From Stutzerimonas kunmingensis (lineage in GTDB: Bacteria > Pseudomonadota > Gammaproteobacteria > Pseudomonadales > Pseudomonadaceae), in the NCBI RefSeq assembly GCF_002929225.1, contig NZ_PISM01000022.1, positions 796,783 through 860,782 on the forward strand: DNA of 64,000 nt. The letters are read 5' to 3'. The number at the start of each line of letters is the position of its first letter. The first letter of the stretch is position 1. This document shows, in pieces, positions 1 to 8,763 of the stretch. Below the pieces are notes generated by a model. The model saw only the letters and a list, made by a program, of their open reading frames with translations. It was not told the origin of the DNA and did not search any database. The position numbers were made by a program, and so were the translations under genes.

Positions 1-1170
1 TTCACTGCTGCTACCTGCTACAACTCGGAAAAGGCCTACGACCTCGGCGGAATGATGCGCAACGAGCGCGACTGGGTCGTGGTGTTCGACATCGAAGCTG
101 CTGAAAAAGCAGTCAAGGCCGGCAAGTTCATCACCCTGGACGACTCCAAGGTGCCGGTGCTCGATGGTCGCAAGAAGGGCGACAAGGACAGCGAATTCAC
201 TCGCTACATTCCGGTACCGAAGAACCCGCACGGCTGCAACACCTCGTCGGATGGCAAGTACTTCATCGCCAACGGCAAGCTGTCGCCGACCGTGTCGATG
301 ATCGAGATCGCCAAGCTGCCCGATCTTTTCGCCGGCAAACTGGCCGATCCGCGTGACACCATCGCCGCTGAAGTGGAACTGGGCCTGGGCCCGCTGCACA
401 CCACCTTCGACGGTCGCGGCAATGCTTACACCACCCTGTTCATCGACAGCCAGGTGGTCAAGTGGAACATGGCTGACGCGGTCCGCGCCTACAAGGGCGA
501 GAAGGTCAACTACATCAAGCAGAAGCTTGACGTGCACTACCAGCCGGGCCATATCCACGCCTCGCTCTGCGAAACCAGCGAAGCCGATGGCAAGTGGTTG
601 GTCGCGCTGTGCAAGTTCGGCAAGGACCGCTTCCTGCCGACCGGCCCGTTGCACCCGGAAAATGACCAGTTGATCGATATCTCCGGCGATGAGATGAAGC
701 TGGTGCACGACGGCCCTACTTTTGCCGAGCCACACGACTGCGTCATGGCTCGTCGCGACCAGATCAAGACCAAGAAGATCTGGGACCGCAACGACCCGTT
801 CTTCGCTGGTACCGTGGACATGGCGAAGAAGGACGGTATCAACCTGGAGACCGACAACAAGGTCATCCGCGACGGCAACAAGGTGCGCGTGTACATGACC
901 TCCATGGCGCCGGCATACGGTGTGCAGGAGTTCAACGTCAAGCAGGGCGATGAAGTCACCGTGACCATCACCAACATCGACCAGATCGAAGACGTGTCCC
1001 ACGGTTTCGTCATGGTCAATCACGGTGCGAGCATGGAGATCAGCCCGCAGCAGACCTCTTCCATTACCTTCGTGGCTGACAAGCCGGGACTGCACTGGTA
1101 CTACTGCAGCTGGTTCTGCCATGCACTGCACATGGAAATGGTCGGCCGCATGCTGGTCGAGCCCGCGTAA
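1..1170 (+). CDS. nosZ: Nitrous-oxide reductase, C-terminal part (5' truncated by window)
   Basis: Periplasmic multicopper enzyme reducing N2O to N2. The frame is open from base 1 and gives 389 residues. The family is about 640 residues, so the Tat signal and first propeller blades lie outside the window. Beta-propeller segments with histidines suited to the CuZ cluster are visible (KNPHGCN, GPLHTTF, PGHIHAS, EPHDCV). The C-terminal cupredoxin carries the CuA motif CSWFCHALHMEM at 1105-1140, with both cysteines, His and Met intact. It is followed by nosDFYL-tatE on the same strand, the usual clade I order. The first ATG in frame at 52 is internal. Identification is near certain. Confidence 0.97.
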   Translation, partial: FTAATCYNSEKAYDLGGMMRNERDWVVVFDIEAAEKAVKAGKFITLDDSKVPVLDGRKKGDKDSEFTRYIPVPKNPHGCNTSSDGKYFIANGKLSPTVSMIEIAKLPDLFAGKLADPRDTIAAEVELGLGPLHTTFDGRGNAYTTLFIDSQVVKWNMADAVRAYKGEKVNYIKQKLDVHYQPGHIHASLCETSEADGKWLVALCKFGKDRFLPTGPLHPENDQLIDISGDEMKLVHDGPTFAEPHDCVMARRDQIKTKKIWDRNDPFFAGTVDMAKKDGINLETDNKVIRDGNKVRVYMTSMAPAYGVQEFNVKQGDEVTVTITNIDQIEDVSHGFVMVNHGASMEISPQQTSSITFVADKPGLHWYYCSWFCHALHMEMVGRMLVEPA

Positions 1171-1180
1171 GCTGCTCCAA

Positions 1181-1208
1181 CCATCGCCCGTTTGCGGTCG
1201 GGCGATGG
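1181..1208 (+). terminator. Hairpin between nosZ and nosD
   Basis: Perfect 10-bp stem CCATCGCCCG (1181-1190) with its complement at 1199-1208 and an 8-nt loop, starting 10 nt after the nosZ stop. No long T-run follows, so it is more likely an attenuator or mRNA-stabilising 3' end than a full terminator. It would let nosZ accumulate above the maturation genes. Confidence 0.6.
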
Positions 1209-1297
1209 TGTCGTGATTTCGCGAAGGGCTTCGGCATGCAGCCGCGGCCCTTCCGGTAACCGCCGTTCGCCTGCAAGCTGAAGAAGGTCAAAACGCA

Positions 1298-2608
1298 GTG
1301 TTCAAAGCTCAGGCTACTTTCTCGCGGTATTCAGCGGCAGTTTCGCTGCTGCTTTTATTCAGTGGTGTGGCCCAGGCGGCACCGCAAGCGATCACAACCC
1401 TGCCGCTGCAGCCCGATGGTGAGAACCGCTGGCGCTTGCCTGCCGGGGAATATCAGGGGCAGTTCACCATCGAGCAGCCCATGCAGCTGCGTTGCGAGCC
1501 GGGTGCAGTCATCCAGTCGCAAGGCCAGGGCAGCAGCCTGCTCATCAGCGCGCCCGACGTGCTCGTCGAAGGTTGCACGCTGCGCGAGTGGGGCGCCGAC
1601 CTCACCGCGATGGATTCGGCAATATTCATCCTGCCTGCTGCGAAGCGTGCGCAGATCAGCAACAACCGCATGCGTGGCCCCGGGTTCGGCGTGTTCGTCG
1701 ATGGCACCAGCGATGTGCAGGTGATCGGCAACCAGATCGACGGCGACGCCGGCGTTCGCTCGCAGGACCGTGGCAACGGCATCCATCTGTTTGCCGTGAA
1801 AGGTGCTCGGGTGGTCGGCAATCAGGTGCGCGACGTGCGCGATGGCATCTATATCGACACCTCCAACGGGAATCATCTGGAAGGCAACGTCATCGAGGAC
1901 GTCCGCTACGGCGTGCACTACATGTTCGCCAACGACAACAGCGTGATCGACAACATCACCCGCCGTACCCGCACCGGTTACGCGCTGATGCAGAGCCGCA
2001 AGCTGATCGTCACGGGGAACCGCTCCGAGCAGGATCAGAACTACGGCATCCTGATGAACTACATCACCTATTCGACCATCACCGGCAACTTCGTCAGCGA
2101 CGTGCAGCGTGGCGATACCGGTGGCGACAGCATGATCAGCGGTGGTGAGGGCAAGGCGCTGTTTATCTACAACTCGCTGTTCAACACCATCGAGAACAAC
2201 CATTTCGAGAAAAGCTCGCTGGGTATCCACCTGACCGCCGGCTCGGAAGACAACCGTATCGCCGGCAACGCCTTCGTCGGCAACCAGCAGCAGGTCAAGT
2301 ACGTCGCCACCCGCACCCAGGAGTGGTCGGTGGATGGTCGCGGCAACTACTGGAGCGATTACCTGGGCTGGGACCGCAATGACGACGGGCTGGGCGATGT
2401 CGCCTACGAACCCAACGACAACGTCGACCGCCTGCTCTGGCTGTATCCACAGGTACGTCTGCTGATGAACAGCCCGAGCATCGAAGTGCTGCGCTGGGTG
2501 CAGCGGGCCTTCCCGGTGGTCAAGTCGCCGGGCGTACAGGACAGCCATCCGCTGATGAAGCTGCCCACTGAAAAACTCCTTACTGACAAGCAGGAACCAA
2601 CGTCATGA
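1298..2608 (+). CDS. nosD: NosD, periplasmic copper-maturation protein of N2O reductase
   Basis: 436 residues starting at GTG 1298, preceded by an AAGAAGG stretch. Residues 1-27 form a Sec signal peptide ending in VAQA. The body consists of repeated parallel beta-helix (CASH) turns such as GNQIDGD, GNVIEDV, GNFVSDV and GNAFVGN, the signature of NosD. With NosF and NosY it forms an ABC-type complex that works with NosL to deliver copper for CuZ assembly in NosZ. Its stop overlaps the nosF start (ATGA at 2605), which indicates translational coupling. Confidence 0.96.
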   Translation: MFKAQATFSRYSAAVSLLLLFSGVAQAAPQAITTLPLQPDGENRWRLPAGEYQGQFTIEQPMQLRCEPGAVIQSQGQGSSLLISAPDVLVEGCTLREWGADLTAMDSAIFILPAAKRAQISNNRMRGPGFGVFVDGTSDVQVIGNQIDGDAGVRSQDRGNGIHLFAVKGARVVGNQVRDVRDGIYIDTSNGNHLEGNVIEDVRYGVHYMFANDNSVIDNITRRTRTGYALMQSRKLIVTGNRSEQDQNYGILMNYITYSTITGNFVSDVQRGDTGGDSMISGGEGKALFIYNSLFNTIENNHFEKSSLGIHLTAGSEDNRIAGNAFVGNQQQVKYVATRTQEWSVDGRGNYWSDYLGWDRNDDGLGDVAYEPNDNVDRLLWLYPQVRLLMNSPSIEVLRWVQRAFPVVKSPGVQDSHPLMKLPTEKLLTDKQEPTS

Positions 2609-3531
2609 ACGCCGTCGAGATCCAGGGCGTAAGCCAGCGTTACGGCAGCATGACCGTGCTGCACGATCTGAACCTGAACCTCGGTGAAGGCGAAGTGCTG
2701 GGGCTGTTCGGCCATAACGGTGCGGGCAAGACCACCAGCATGAAGCTGATTCTCGGCCTGCTCGCGCCGAGCGAAGGCCAGGTGAAAGTCCTGGGCCGTG
2801 CGCCGAACGATCCGCAGGTGCGTCGCCAGCTTGGCTACCTGCCGGAGAACGTGACCTTCTATCCGCAGTTGAGCGGCCGCGAAACCCTGCGCCATTTCGC
2901 CCGCCTGAAGGGCGCCGCGCTGAGCCAGGTGGATGAGCTGCTTGAGCAGGTCGGCCTGGCCCATGCCGCCGATCGCCGGGTGAAAACCTATTCCAAGGGC
3001 ATGCGCCAGCGTCTCGGCCTGGCCCAGGCGCTGCTTGGCGAACCGAAGCTGCTGCTGCTCGACGAGCCGACCGTGGGCCTCGATCCGATCGCTACCCAGG
3101 ACCTCTACCTGCTGATCGACCGCCTGCGTCAGCGCGGCACCAGCATCATTCTCTGTTCCCACGTGCTGCCGGGCGTCGAGGCGCACATCAACCGCGCGGC
3201 GATCCTCGCCAAGGGCCGCCTGCAGGCCGTCGGTAGCCTGTCGCAACTGCGTGCCGAGGCCGGGCTGCCGGTGCGCATCCGTGCCAGTGGCGTCAGCGAG
3301 CGCGACAGCTGGCTGCAGCGTTGGACCGATGCCGGGCACAGCGCCCGCGGTCTCAGCGAATCGAGTCTGGAAGTGGTTGCGGTCAACGGCCACAAGCTGG
3401 TGCTGCTGCGCCAGCTGCTGGGTGAGAGCGAGCCGGAGGACATCGAGATCCACCAGCCGTCGCTGGAAGACCTCTATCGCTATTACATGGAGCGCGCCGG
3501 TGATGTGCGCGCCCAGGAGGGTCGCGTATGA
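2605..3531 (+). CDS. nosF: NosF, ATPase of the NosDFY ABC complex
   Basis: 308 residues. Cytoplasmic ABC ATPase with Walker A GHNGAGKTT near residue 37, signature YSKGMRQRLGLAQ, Walker B LLLLDEP and an H-loop in LCSHVLPG. It powers the NosY/NosD machine needed for the copper sites of N2O reductase. It overlaps nosD by 4 bp and nosY by 4 bp, so all three are probably made in fixed ratio. The tail after the ABC core (about residues 215-308) is longer than in minimal ABC ATPases but normal for NosF. Confidence 0.96.
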   Translation: MNAVEIQGVSQRYGSMTVLHDLNLNLGEGEVLGLFGHNGAGKTTSMKLILGLLAPSEGQVKVLGRAPNDPQVRRQLGYLPENVTFYPQLSGRETLRHFARLKGAALSQVDELLEQVGLAHAADRRVKTYSKGMRQRLGLAQALLGEPKLLLLDEPTVGLDPIATQDLYLLIDRLRQRGTSIILCSHVLPGVEAHINRAAILAKGRLQAVGSLSQLRAEAGLPVRIRASGVSERDSWLQRWTDAGHSARGLSESSLEVVAVNGHKLVLLRQLLGESEPEDIEIHQPSLEDLYRYYMERAGDVRAQEGRV

Positions 3532-4358
3532 ACCAGGTCTGGAACATCGCCCGCAAGGAACTCAGCGACGGCCTGCGCAACCGCTGGCTGCTCGCCATTA
3601 GCCTGCTCTTCGCGGTGCTCGCGGTGGGTATCGCCTGGCTGGGCGCCGCGGCCTCCGGCCAGCTTGGCTTCACCTCGATTCCGGCGACCATAGCCAGCCT
3701 GGCCAGTCTGGCCACCTTCCTCATGCCGCTGATCGCGCTGCTGCTGGCCTATGACGCCATCGTCGGCGAGGACGAGGGCGGCACGCTGATGCTGCTGTTG
3801 ACCTATCCGTTGGGGCGCGGGCAGATCCTGCTCGGCAAGTTCGTCGGCCACGGGCTGATCCTCGCCCTTGCGGTGCTGATTGGCTTCGGCTGCGCGGCGC
3901 TGGCCATCGCGGTGCTGGTCGAAGGCGTCGAGCTCGGCATGCTGTTCTGGGCGTTCGGCCGCTTCATGATCTCCTCGACGCTGCTCGGCTGGGTGTTCCT
4001 CGCCTTCGCCTACGTGCTCAGCGGCAAGGTCAATGAGAAGTCCAGCGCCGCCGGGCTGGCGCTCGGGGTGTGGTTTCTCTTCGTGCTGGTGTTCGATCTG
4101 GTCCTGCTTGCGCTGCTGGTGCTCAGCGAAGGCAAGTTCAACCCGGAACTGCTGCCCTGGCTGCTGCTGCTAAACCCCACCGACATCTACCGCCTGATCA
4201 ACCTGTCCGGCTTCGAAGGCAGCGGCAGTGCCATGGGTGTGCTGTCGCTGGGCGCCGATCTGCCGGTGCCGGCCTCGGTGCTCTGGCTGTGTCTGCTGGC
4301 CTGGATCGGCGTGTCGCTGCTGCTGGCGTACGGCATCTTTCGCCGGCGCCTGACCTGA
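3528..4358 (+). CDS. nosY: NosY, membrane subunit of the NosDFY complex
   Basis: 276 residues with about six hydrophobic segments, beginning with a short cytoplasmic N-terminus (MNQVWNIARKELSDGLRNRW) typical of ABC-2 type permeases. Hydrophobic stretches cover roughly residues 22-42, 58-78, 103-130, 138-165, 175-200 and 245-270. It is the permease partner of NosF and docks periplasmic NosD. It overlaps nosF by ATGA. Its role in NosZ copper-site biogenesis is known for the family and is not shown here by a catalytic motif. Confidence 0.95.
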   Translation: MNQVWNIARKELSDGLRNRWLLAISLLFAVLAVGIAWLGAAASGQLGFTSIPATIASLASLATFLMPLIALLLAYDAIVGEDEGGTLMLLLTYPLGRGQILLGKFVGHGLILALAVLIGFGCAALAIAVLVEGVELGMLFWAFGRFMISSTLLGWVFLAFAYVLSGKVNEKSSAAGLALGVWFLFVLVFDLVLLALLVLSEGKFNPELLPWLLLLNPTDIYRLINLSGFEGSGSAMGVLSLGADLPVPASVLWLCLLAWIGVSLLLAYGIFRRRLT

Positions 4359-4387
4359 ATTCCATGAATCGAAAAGGAAATCCCTCT

Positions 4388-4960
4388 ATGAACGCACTGC
4401 ATCGCATCGGCGCCGGAACGCTCCTGGCCATGTTGCTCGCCTTCGGCCTGGCCGGCTGCGGCGAGAAGGAGGAGGTCCAGCAATCGCTCGAGCCGGTGGC
4501 CTTCCATGACACCGACGAGTGTCACGTCTGCGGCATGATCATCAGCGACTTCCCCGGGCCCAAGGGTCAGGCGGTGGAGAAGGGTAGCGTGAAGAAGTTC
4601 TGTTCCACGGCCGAGATGCTCGGTTGGTGGCTGCAGCCGGAGAACCGTCTGCTCGATGCCAGGCTGTATGTACACGATATGGGCCGTAGCGTTTGGGACA
4701 AGCCGGATGACAGTCACCTGATCGACGCAACCAGCGCCTACTATGTGATCGGTACGTCGCTCAAGGGCGCCATGGGTGCGTCGCTGGCAACCTTCGCCGA
4801 AGAGCAGGCCGCCATGCGCCTCGCCGAGGAACACGGTGGCCGGGTATTGCGTTTCGAACAGATCGATCAGGCGCTGCTGCAGGAAGCAGCGAGCATGCAG
4901 CACGGCGGCATGCACGAGCACATGCCCAGCGATGCACACAACGCACACCAGGGGCACTGA
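4388..4960 (+). CDS. nosL: NosL, copper-binding outer-membrane lipoprotein
   Basis: 190 residues. The start is ATG 4388, which directly follows an AAAAGGAAA ribosome-binding stretch. An in-frame ATG at 4364 has no such signal, and a still longer frame runs back into nosY. The signal sequence ends in the lipobox LAGC (Cys24). The mature protein carries CHVCGMIISD, whose Cys/Met pair is the Cu(I) site of NosL, and a His/Met-rich C-terminus (MQHGGMHEHMPSDAHNAHQGH region) that may bind further copper. NosL hands copper to NosDFY and NosZ. Confidence 0.95.
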   Translation: MNALHRIGAGTLLAMLLAFGLAGCGEKEEVQQSLEPVAFHDTDECHVCGMIISDFPGPKGQAVEKGSVKKFCSTAEMLGWWLQPENRLLDARLYVHDMGRSVWDKPDDSHLIDATSAYYVIGTSLKGAMGASLATFAEEQAAMRLAEEHGGRVLRFEQIDQALLQEAASMQHGGMHEHMPSDAHNAHQGH

Positions 4961-5011
4961 GGCGTACTCAGTGGCCGCAACCACTCTTCCGACACATTCG
5001 AGGTAAGCACA

Positions 5012-5194
5012 ATGATGGGTATCAGCGTCTGGCAACTTCTGATCATTCTTCTGATCGTCGTCATGCTGTTCGGCACCAAGCGCCTGCGTGGCCTGGGCTC
5101 CGACCTGGGCAGCGCGATCAGCGGCTTCCGCAAGTCGGTCAGTGATGGCGACAGCGTCACCCAGGCCGAAACGGTCAAGCAGGAAATCAAGTAA
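5012..5194 (+). CDS. tatE: TatA/E-family twin-arginine translocase subunit
   Basis: 60 residues. One N-terminal transmembrane helix (WQLLIILLIVVMLFGTKRL) is followed by the conserved FGTKRLRGLGSDLG hinge and amphipathic helix, then a short charged tail. It is shorter than the main TatA of pseudomonads. It ends the nos operon, and since NosZ is exported folded by Tat, a dedicated extra TatE fits the context. P. stutzeri nos clusters are known to end with tatE. ATG 5012 is preceded by a GAGGTAAGC stretch. Confidence 0.93.
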   Translation: MMGISVWQLLIILLIVVMLFGTKRLRGLGSDLGSAISGFRKSVSDGDSVTQAETVKQEIK

Positions 5195-5277
5195 GCAAAG
5201 CGTCCACTTCGCTCGGCCAGCCTCCCCTAACACGCCGCTTGCGCGCTGCCGGGGAGGCGCATGCCCGCCGCCGTTGA

Positions 5278-5295
5278 GAGCCGCCCAAGCGGCTC
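5278..5295 (+). terminator. Probable end of nos operon
   Basis: Stem GAGCCGC (5278-5284), loop CCAA, complementary arm 5289-5295. It lacks a strong T-run, so rho-independence is uncertain. It lies after tatE and before the next promoter region. Confidence 0.4.
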
Positions 5296-5392
5296 CAATG
5301 CTCGATAATTGTGGCCGTTTCGCACCGCAACGGTGCGTCTGCAGGCGGTCTCCGGGCGCCGACCGTCACTTTCCCGCCGCCTCCGCGAAAAT

Positions 5393-5406
5393 CTGATCGC
5401 AATCAA
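5393..5406 (+). promoter_or_regulatory. FNR/DNR-type box upstream of nnrS
   Basis: CTGAT-CGCA-ATCAA differs from the consensus TTGAT-N4-ATCAA at one arm base. Its centre is about 124 nt upstream of the nnrS GTG, leaving room for a promoter with the box near -41.5. DNR and FNR/ANR boxes are not distinguishable by sequence. Confidence 0.6.
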
Positions 5407-5523
5407 GTCTGTTGATGGCGCCTACCCTGTAGAAAGTAATCCTGGCTCCTGTAAACGGGAGCGATCATTCGTCCGGCGCGCGTTCGTTGTGCTGTCGGAC
5501 ATAGAAAGTCTGGAGGCCCTTCC

Positions 5524-6714
5524 GTGCAAGTTATCGATCGGCGAAAAGCCCTGAGTGTTCCGCCTATCTGGCGGCTCGCCTTTCGCCCCTTCTTTCTCGC
5601 CGGCAGCCTGTTCGCGCTGCTGGCGATTCCGCTCTGGGTCGCCGCGTGGACCGGGCTCTGGCCGGGCTTTCAGCCCACCGGTGGCTGGCTGGCCTGGCAC
5701 CGTCACGAAATGCTGTTCGGTTTCGCCATGGCAATCGTCGCCGGCTTTCTGCTCACCGCGGTGCAGACCTGGACCGGCCAGACGGCGCCGTCCGGCAATC
5801 GCCTGATGGGGTTGGCGATGCTCTGGCTGGCCGCGCGCCTGGGCTGGCTGTTCGGCCTGCCGGCCGCTTGGCTGGCTCCGCTCGACCTGCTGTTCCTGCT
5901 GGCGCTGGTCTGGATGATGGCGCGGATGCTCTGGGCCGTACGGCAGAAGCGTAACTACCCGATCGTGGTGGTACTGACGCTGATGTTCGGTGCGGACGTG
6001 CTGATCCTGGTCGGCCTGCTGCAGGACAACGATGCGCTGCAGCGCCAGGGCGTGCTCGCCGGGCTGTGGCTGGTCGCGGCGCTGATGGCGCTGATCGGCG
6101 GCCGGGTGATTCCGTTCTTCACTCAGCGCGGCCTGGGCAAGGTCGAGGCGGTCAAGCCCTGGGTCTGGCTGGATGTCGCCCTGCTGGTGGGCACCGGGAT
6201 CGTCGCGCTGCTGCACGCCTTCGGCGTCGCCCTGCAGCCGCATCCGCTGCTGGGCCTGCTGTTCGTCGCCATCGGCGTCGGCCATCTGCTGCGCCTGGCG
6301 CGCTGGTACGACCACGGTATCTGGAAGGTCGGCCTGCTCTGGTCGCTGCACCTGGCGATGCTCTGGCTGGTGGTCGCGGCATTCGGCCTGGCGCTCTGGC
6401 ATTTCGGTCTGCTGGCGCAGTCCAGCCCTTCGCTGCATGCGCTGAGCGTCGGCTCCATGGGCGGATTGATCCTGGCGATGATTGCCCGCGTGACCCTCGG
6501 CCACACCGGCCGGCCGCTGCAGTTGCCGGCGGGCATCATTGGCGCCTTCGTGCTGTTCAATCTGGGCACGGCCGCGCGGGTATTCCTCTCCGTCATCTGG
6601 CCGGTCGGCGGTCTGTGGCTAGCGGCGGCCTGCTGGGCGGCGGCCTTCGCCCTGTATGTCTGGCGCTACGCGCCGATGCTGGTCGCACCACGGGTCGACG
6701 GCCATCCGGGCTGA
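5524..6714 (+). CDS. nnrS: NnrS-family heme/copper membrane protein
   Basis: 396 residues starting at GTG 5524, 7 nt after a GGAGG. About twelve hydrophobic helices cover most of the length. Family-typical segments include an N-terminal WRLAFRPFFL, AWHRHEMLFGF with membrane-facing histidines, a central GGRVIPFFT and a late MIARVTLGHTGRPL. NnrS proteins are polytopic heme- and copper-containing proteins co-regulated with denitrification that relieve nitrosative stress, possibly by limiting NO-iron complexes. The FNR/DNR box upstream agrees. The family assignment is solid; the biochemical role is less well known. Confidence 0.92.
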   Translation: MQVIDRRKALSVPPIWRLAFRPFFLAGSLFALLAIPLWVAAWTGLWPGFQPTGGWLAWHRHEMLFGFAMAIVAGFLLTAVQTWTGQTAPSGNRLMGLAMLWLAARLGWLFGLPAAWLAPLDLLFLLALVWMMARMLWAVRQKRNYPIVVVLTLMFGADVLILVGLLQDNDALQRQGVLAGLWLVAALMALIGGRVIPFFTQRGLGKVEAVKPWVWLDVALLVGTGIVALLHAFGVALQPHPLLGLLFVAIGVGHLLRLARWYDHGIWKVGLLWSLHLAMLWLVVAAFGLALWHFGLLAQSSPSLHALSVGSMGGLILAMIARVTLGHTGRPLQLPAGIIGAFVLFNLGTAARVFLSVIWPVGGLWLAAACWAAAFALYVWRYAPMLVAPRVDGHPG

Positions 6715-6831
6715 GCACCGAATCGTTTCACCGGGGCAGGTGCCCGTCGCGCCTGCTCGTCAATACCAAGCCTTAGAACCGCTGCCGCGAGGCGGCTTGT
6801 GACTCGGCGTGCGCCGAGCTCGGAGATGATG

Positions 6832-7575
6832 ATGAAAAGCGAGTTTCAGGATCGTCTGGCTGTCGTCACCGGCGCCAGTTCCGGAATCGGTCTGGCGTTG
6901 TGCGCGGCCTTGCTGCAGCGCGGTGCTCGGGTGCTGGCGATGTCACGCAGCATCGGCGGTCTCGAACCGCTGCTGGAAACCCACGCCGACCAGCTGCAGT
7001 GGCTGAGCGGCGATGTCACCTCGGCTGAAGATCTGGCCCAGCTGGCGCGCCGTGCCGCGCAGATGGGACCGGTGCACTACCTGGTGCCCAACGCCGGTAT
7101 CGCCGAGCTGGCCGATGGCCTGGACATGGCCGCCTTCGATCGGCAGTGGGCGGTCAATGGCGCCGGTGCGCTGAACACCTTCGCTGCGTTGCGCACCGAG
7201 CTGGCCAAGCCGGCCTCGGTGGTCTTTGTCGGCACCTTCCTGATCCGCTCGACTTTCCCCGGGCTGGCGGCCTACATCGCCAGCAAGGCGGCGTTGGCGG
7301 CGCAGGCGCGCACGCTGGCGGTGGAGTTCGCGCCGCTGGATGTACGCATCAACATGGTTTCGCCCGGCCCGACCGCCACCGCCATCTGGGGCTCGCTGGG
7401 GCTCAACGACGATCAGCTCGAAGCGGTCGCCGAGGGCGTCACCAAGCGTCTGTTGCCGGGGCATTTCCTCGAGTCGGCGGCGGTGGCCAACGTCATCCTG
7501 TTCCAGCTGTCCCAGGGCGCGCGCGGCGTGTTCGGTCAGGACTGGGTGGTGGACAACGGTTACACCATCAGCTGA
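6832..7575 (+). CDS. Short-chain dehydrogenase/reductase (SDR), substrate unknown
   Basis: 247 residues from ATG 6832. Two further ATGs stand immediately upstream, but only 6832 has proper spacing from the GGAG at 6822. It has a classical SDR fold: TGASSGIG coenzyme loop near residue 14, NAG motif (VPNAGIA), and an active-site YIASK about 30 residues after the expected Ser region, where the text reads VFVGTFLIRS. The C-terminus AWVVDNGYTIS-like ending is typical of oxidoreductases of the FabG type. It sits 10 bp before the chemoreceptor gene, so the two are probably co-transcribed. Its substrate and any link to denitrification cannot be deduced. Confidence 0.88.
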   Translation: MKSEFQDRLAVVTGASSGIGLALCAALLQRGARVLAMSRSIGGLEPLLETHADQLQWLSGDVTSAEDLAQLARRAAQMGPVHYLVPNAGIAELADGLDMAAFDRQWAVNGAGALNTFAALRTELAKPASVVFVGTFLIRSTFPGLAAYIASKAALAAQARTLAVEFAPLDVRINMVSPGPTATAIWGSLGLNDDQLEAVAEGVTKRLLPGHFLESAAVANVILFQLSQGARGVFGQDWVVDNGYTIS

Positions 7576-7585
7576 GGTGTAGCTC

Positions 7586-8695
7586 ATGTGGTTCAAGTGG
7601 AAGCACAGCGCGACACGCCTGGAGCGGGAGCTTAATGCGCTGCAGGCCAGTCACGCCGAACAGGCGGCGCGCGTCGCTGCGTTGGAGCAGCAGCTGCAGG
7701 CGGCAGAGGCTGCCAGCCAGCAGCGCCAGCGACAGCTCGACTATTACCGGGGTGTGTCGGAAAGGCTGATTCGCTTCAGCACCTCCGTGGCCCATCTCGG
7801 CGAGTCGTTCGAGTTCCTCACCGGGCAGTTGGGCGATAACAAGGCCCGTGCCGGCGAGGTCGCCGCCGCGGCGCTGAGCAACCAGAAGCATTTCGGCGAG
7901 CTGCAGGGCAAGGCCGCCGAGATGGAGGACGGCCTCGGCCTGGCCTCGCGCAAGGTCGATACCCTTGCCGAGCGCTCGCAGGAGATCAACGGCATCGTCG
8001 ATCTCATCAGCGGCATCGCCAGCCAGACCAATCTGCTGGCGCTGAATGCCGCGATCGAGGCGGCGCGTGCCGGCGAGGCCGGGCGTGGTTTCGCGGTTGT
8101 CGCCGGGGAGATTCGCAGCCTGGCGGAAAAGACCGCGCTGGCGACCGATGACATCGTGCGCAAGATTGGCGAAGTGCAGGCCGAAATCCGCAATGTGCAT
8201 GACTACATCCAGCTGCAGGGCAGCCACGCCAAGGGCTTCAGTCGAACCACCGAGGTGGCGGTCGAGGCGATGCGTACGCTCTACCAGCTGGCCGGGGCGA
8301 TGCGTGCCAGCAGCGCCGCGTCTTCCTTCCGTGCCGGCATCGAGCTGGCCAATCTCGACGAGCTGTCACTGAAGTTCGTGGTGTACAACCACCTGCTGAG
8401 CGACCAGGCACAGCCGATTCCGCAGCTGCCGAGCGAGCGCGACTGTCGTTTCGGCCGCTGGTATTACGGCGAAGGCAACCGCGACATCCAGGCGCTGGAC
8501 TGCTTCCGGCAGATCGAGCGGCCCCACACGGCGGTGCATGCCCAAGGGCAGGCGGCGCTGGATGCATTTGCTCAGGACGCCCTGGAAACCGCGCTGCGCC
8601 ACCTTGGCCAGATGGAGGACGCCAACCTGGAGGTGATGCGTATCGTCACCGCCGTGGTCGATCAGTACGAGAAAGGGGCGAGTCGCGCGGCCTGA
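7586..8695 (+). CDS. Soluble chemoreceptor with C-terminal zinc-binding CZB domain
   Basis: 369 residues with no signal peptide or membrane helix. The N-terminus (residues 5-55) is a coiled coil rich in Glu, Gln and Ala. Residues about 120-190 hold the methyl-accepting signalling tip (INGIVDLISGIASQTNLLALNAAIEAARAGE, here cited only as the conserved hairpin region). The C-terminal 110 residues match a CZB domain: a His in VVYNHLLS, the CRFGRWYYGEG motif and the paired histidines of PHTAVH. CZB chemoreceptors sense zinc, with zinc-thiolate chemistry for oxidants, and some control diguanylate cyclases or chemotaxis. Being cytoplasmic and beside denitrification genes, it could report redox or hypochlorous/nitrosative stress; that is inference. 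Confidence 0.9.
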   Translation: MWFKWKHSATRLERELNALQASHAEQAARVAALEQQLQAAEAASQQRQRQLDYYRGVSERLIRFSTSVAHLGESFEFLTGQLGDNKARAGEVAAAALSNQKHFGELQGKAAEMEDGLGLASRKVDTLAERSQEINGIVDLISGIASQTNLLALNAAIEAARAGEAGRGFAVVAGEIRSLAEKTALATDDIVRKIGEVQAEIRNVHDYIQLQGSHAKGFSRTTEVAVEAMRTLYQLAGAMRASSAASSFRAGIELANLDELSLKFVVYNHLLSDQAQPIPQLPSERDCRFGRWYYGEGNRDIQALDCFRQIERPHTAVHAQGQAALDAFAQDALETALRHLGQMEDANLEVMRIVTAVVDQYEKGASRAA

Positions 8696-8742
8696 TGGTA
8701 CAGACGCCCGCGTTTTCGCTCGTGATGTCGTTGGTGCAAAAA

Positions 8743-8763
8743 TATTGCGCTTATCGAGCAATA
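8743..8763 (+). promoter_or_regulatory. Palindrome upstream of orphan ccoN
   Basis: Arms TATTGC (8743-8748) and GCAATA (8758-8763) around a 9-nt centre that itself contains GCT/AGC. The spacing does not fit an FNR box. It lies in the only sizeable non-coding stretch before the oxidase gene (8696-8964) and next to an A/T-rich segment, so it may be an operator. The regulator is unknown. Confidence 0.35.

Larger units (their letters stand above)
5195..5523 (+). other. Intergenic region tatE-nnrS
   Basis: Gene-free stretch. It holds two hairpins likely to end the nos operon (CCTCCCC at 5221-5227 pairing with 5251-5257, and 5278-5295), then the FNR/DNR-like box at 5393-5406 and the nnrS leader. 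No credible small gene is seen. Confidence 0.6.

Noticed and set aside
4070..4387. Upstream extension of nosL into nosY
   Set aside because: In a different frame from nosY, Ala/Arg/Pro-rich; the lipoprotein signal starts at 4388.
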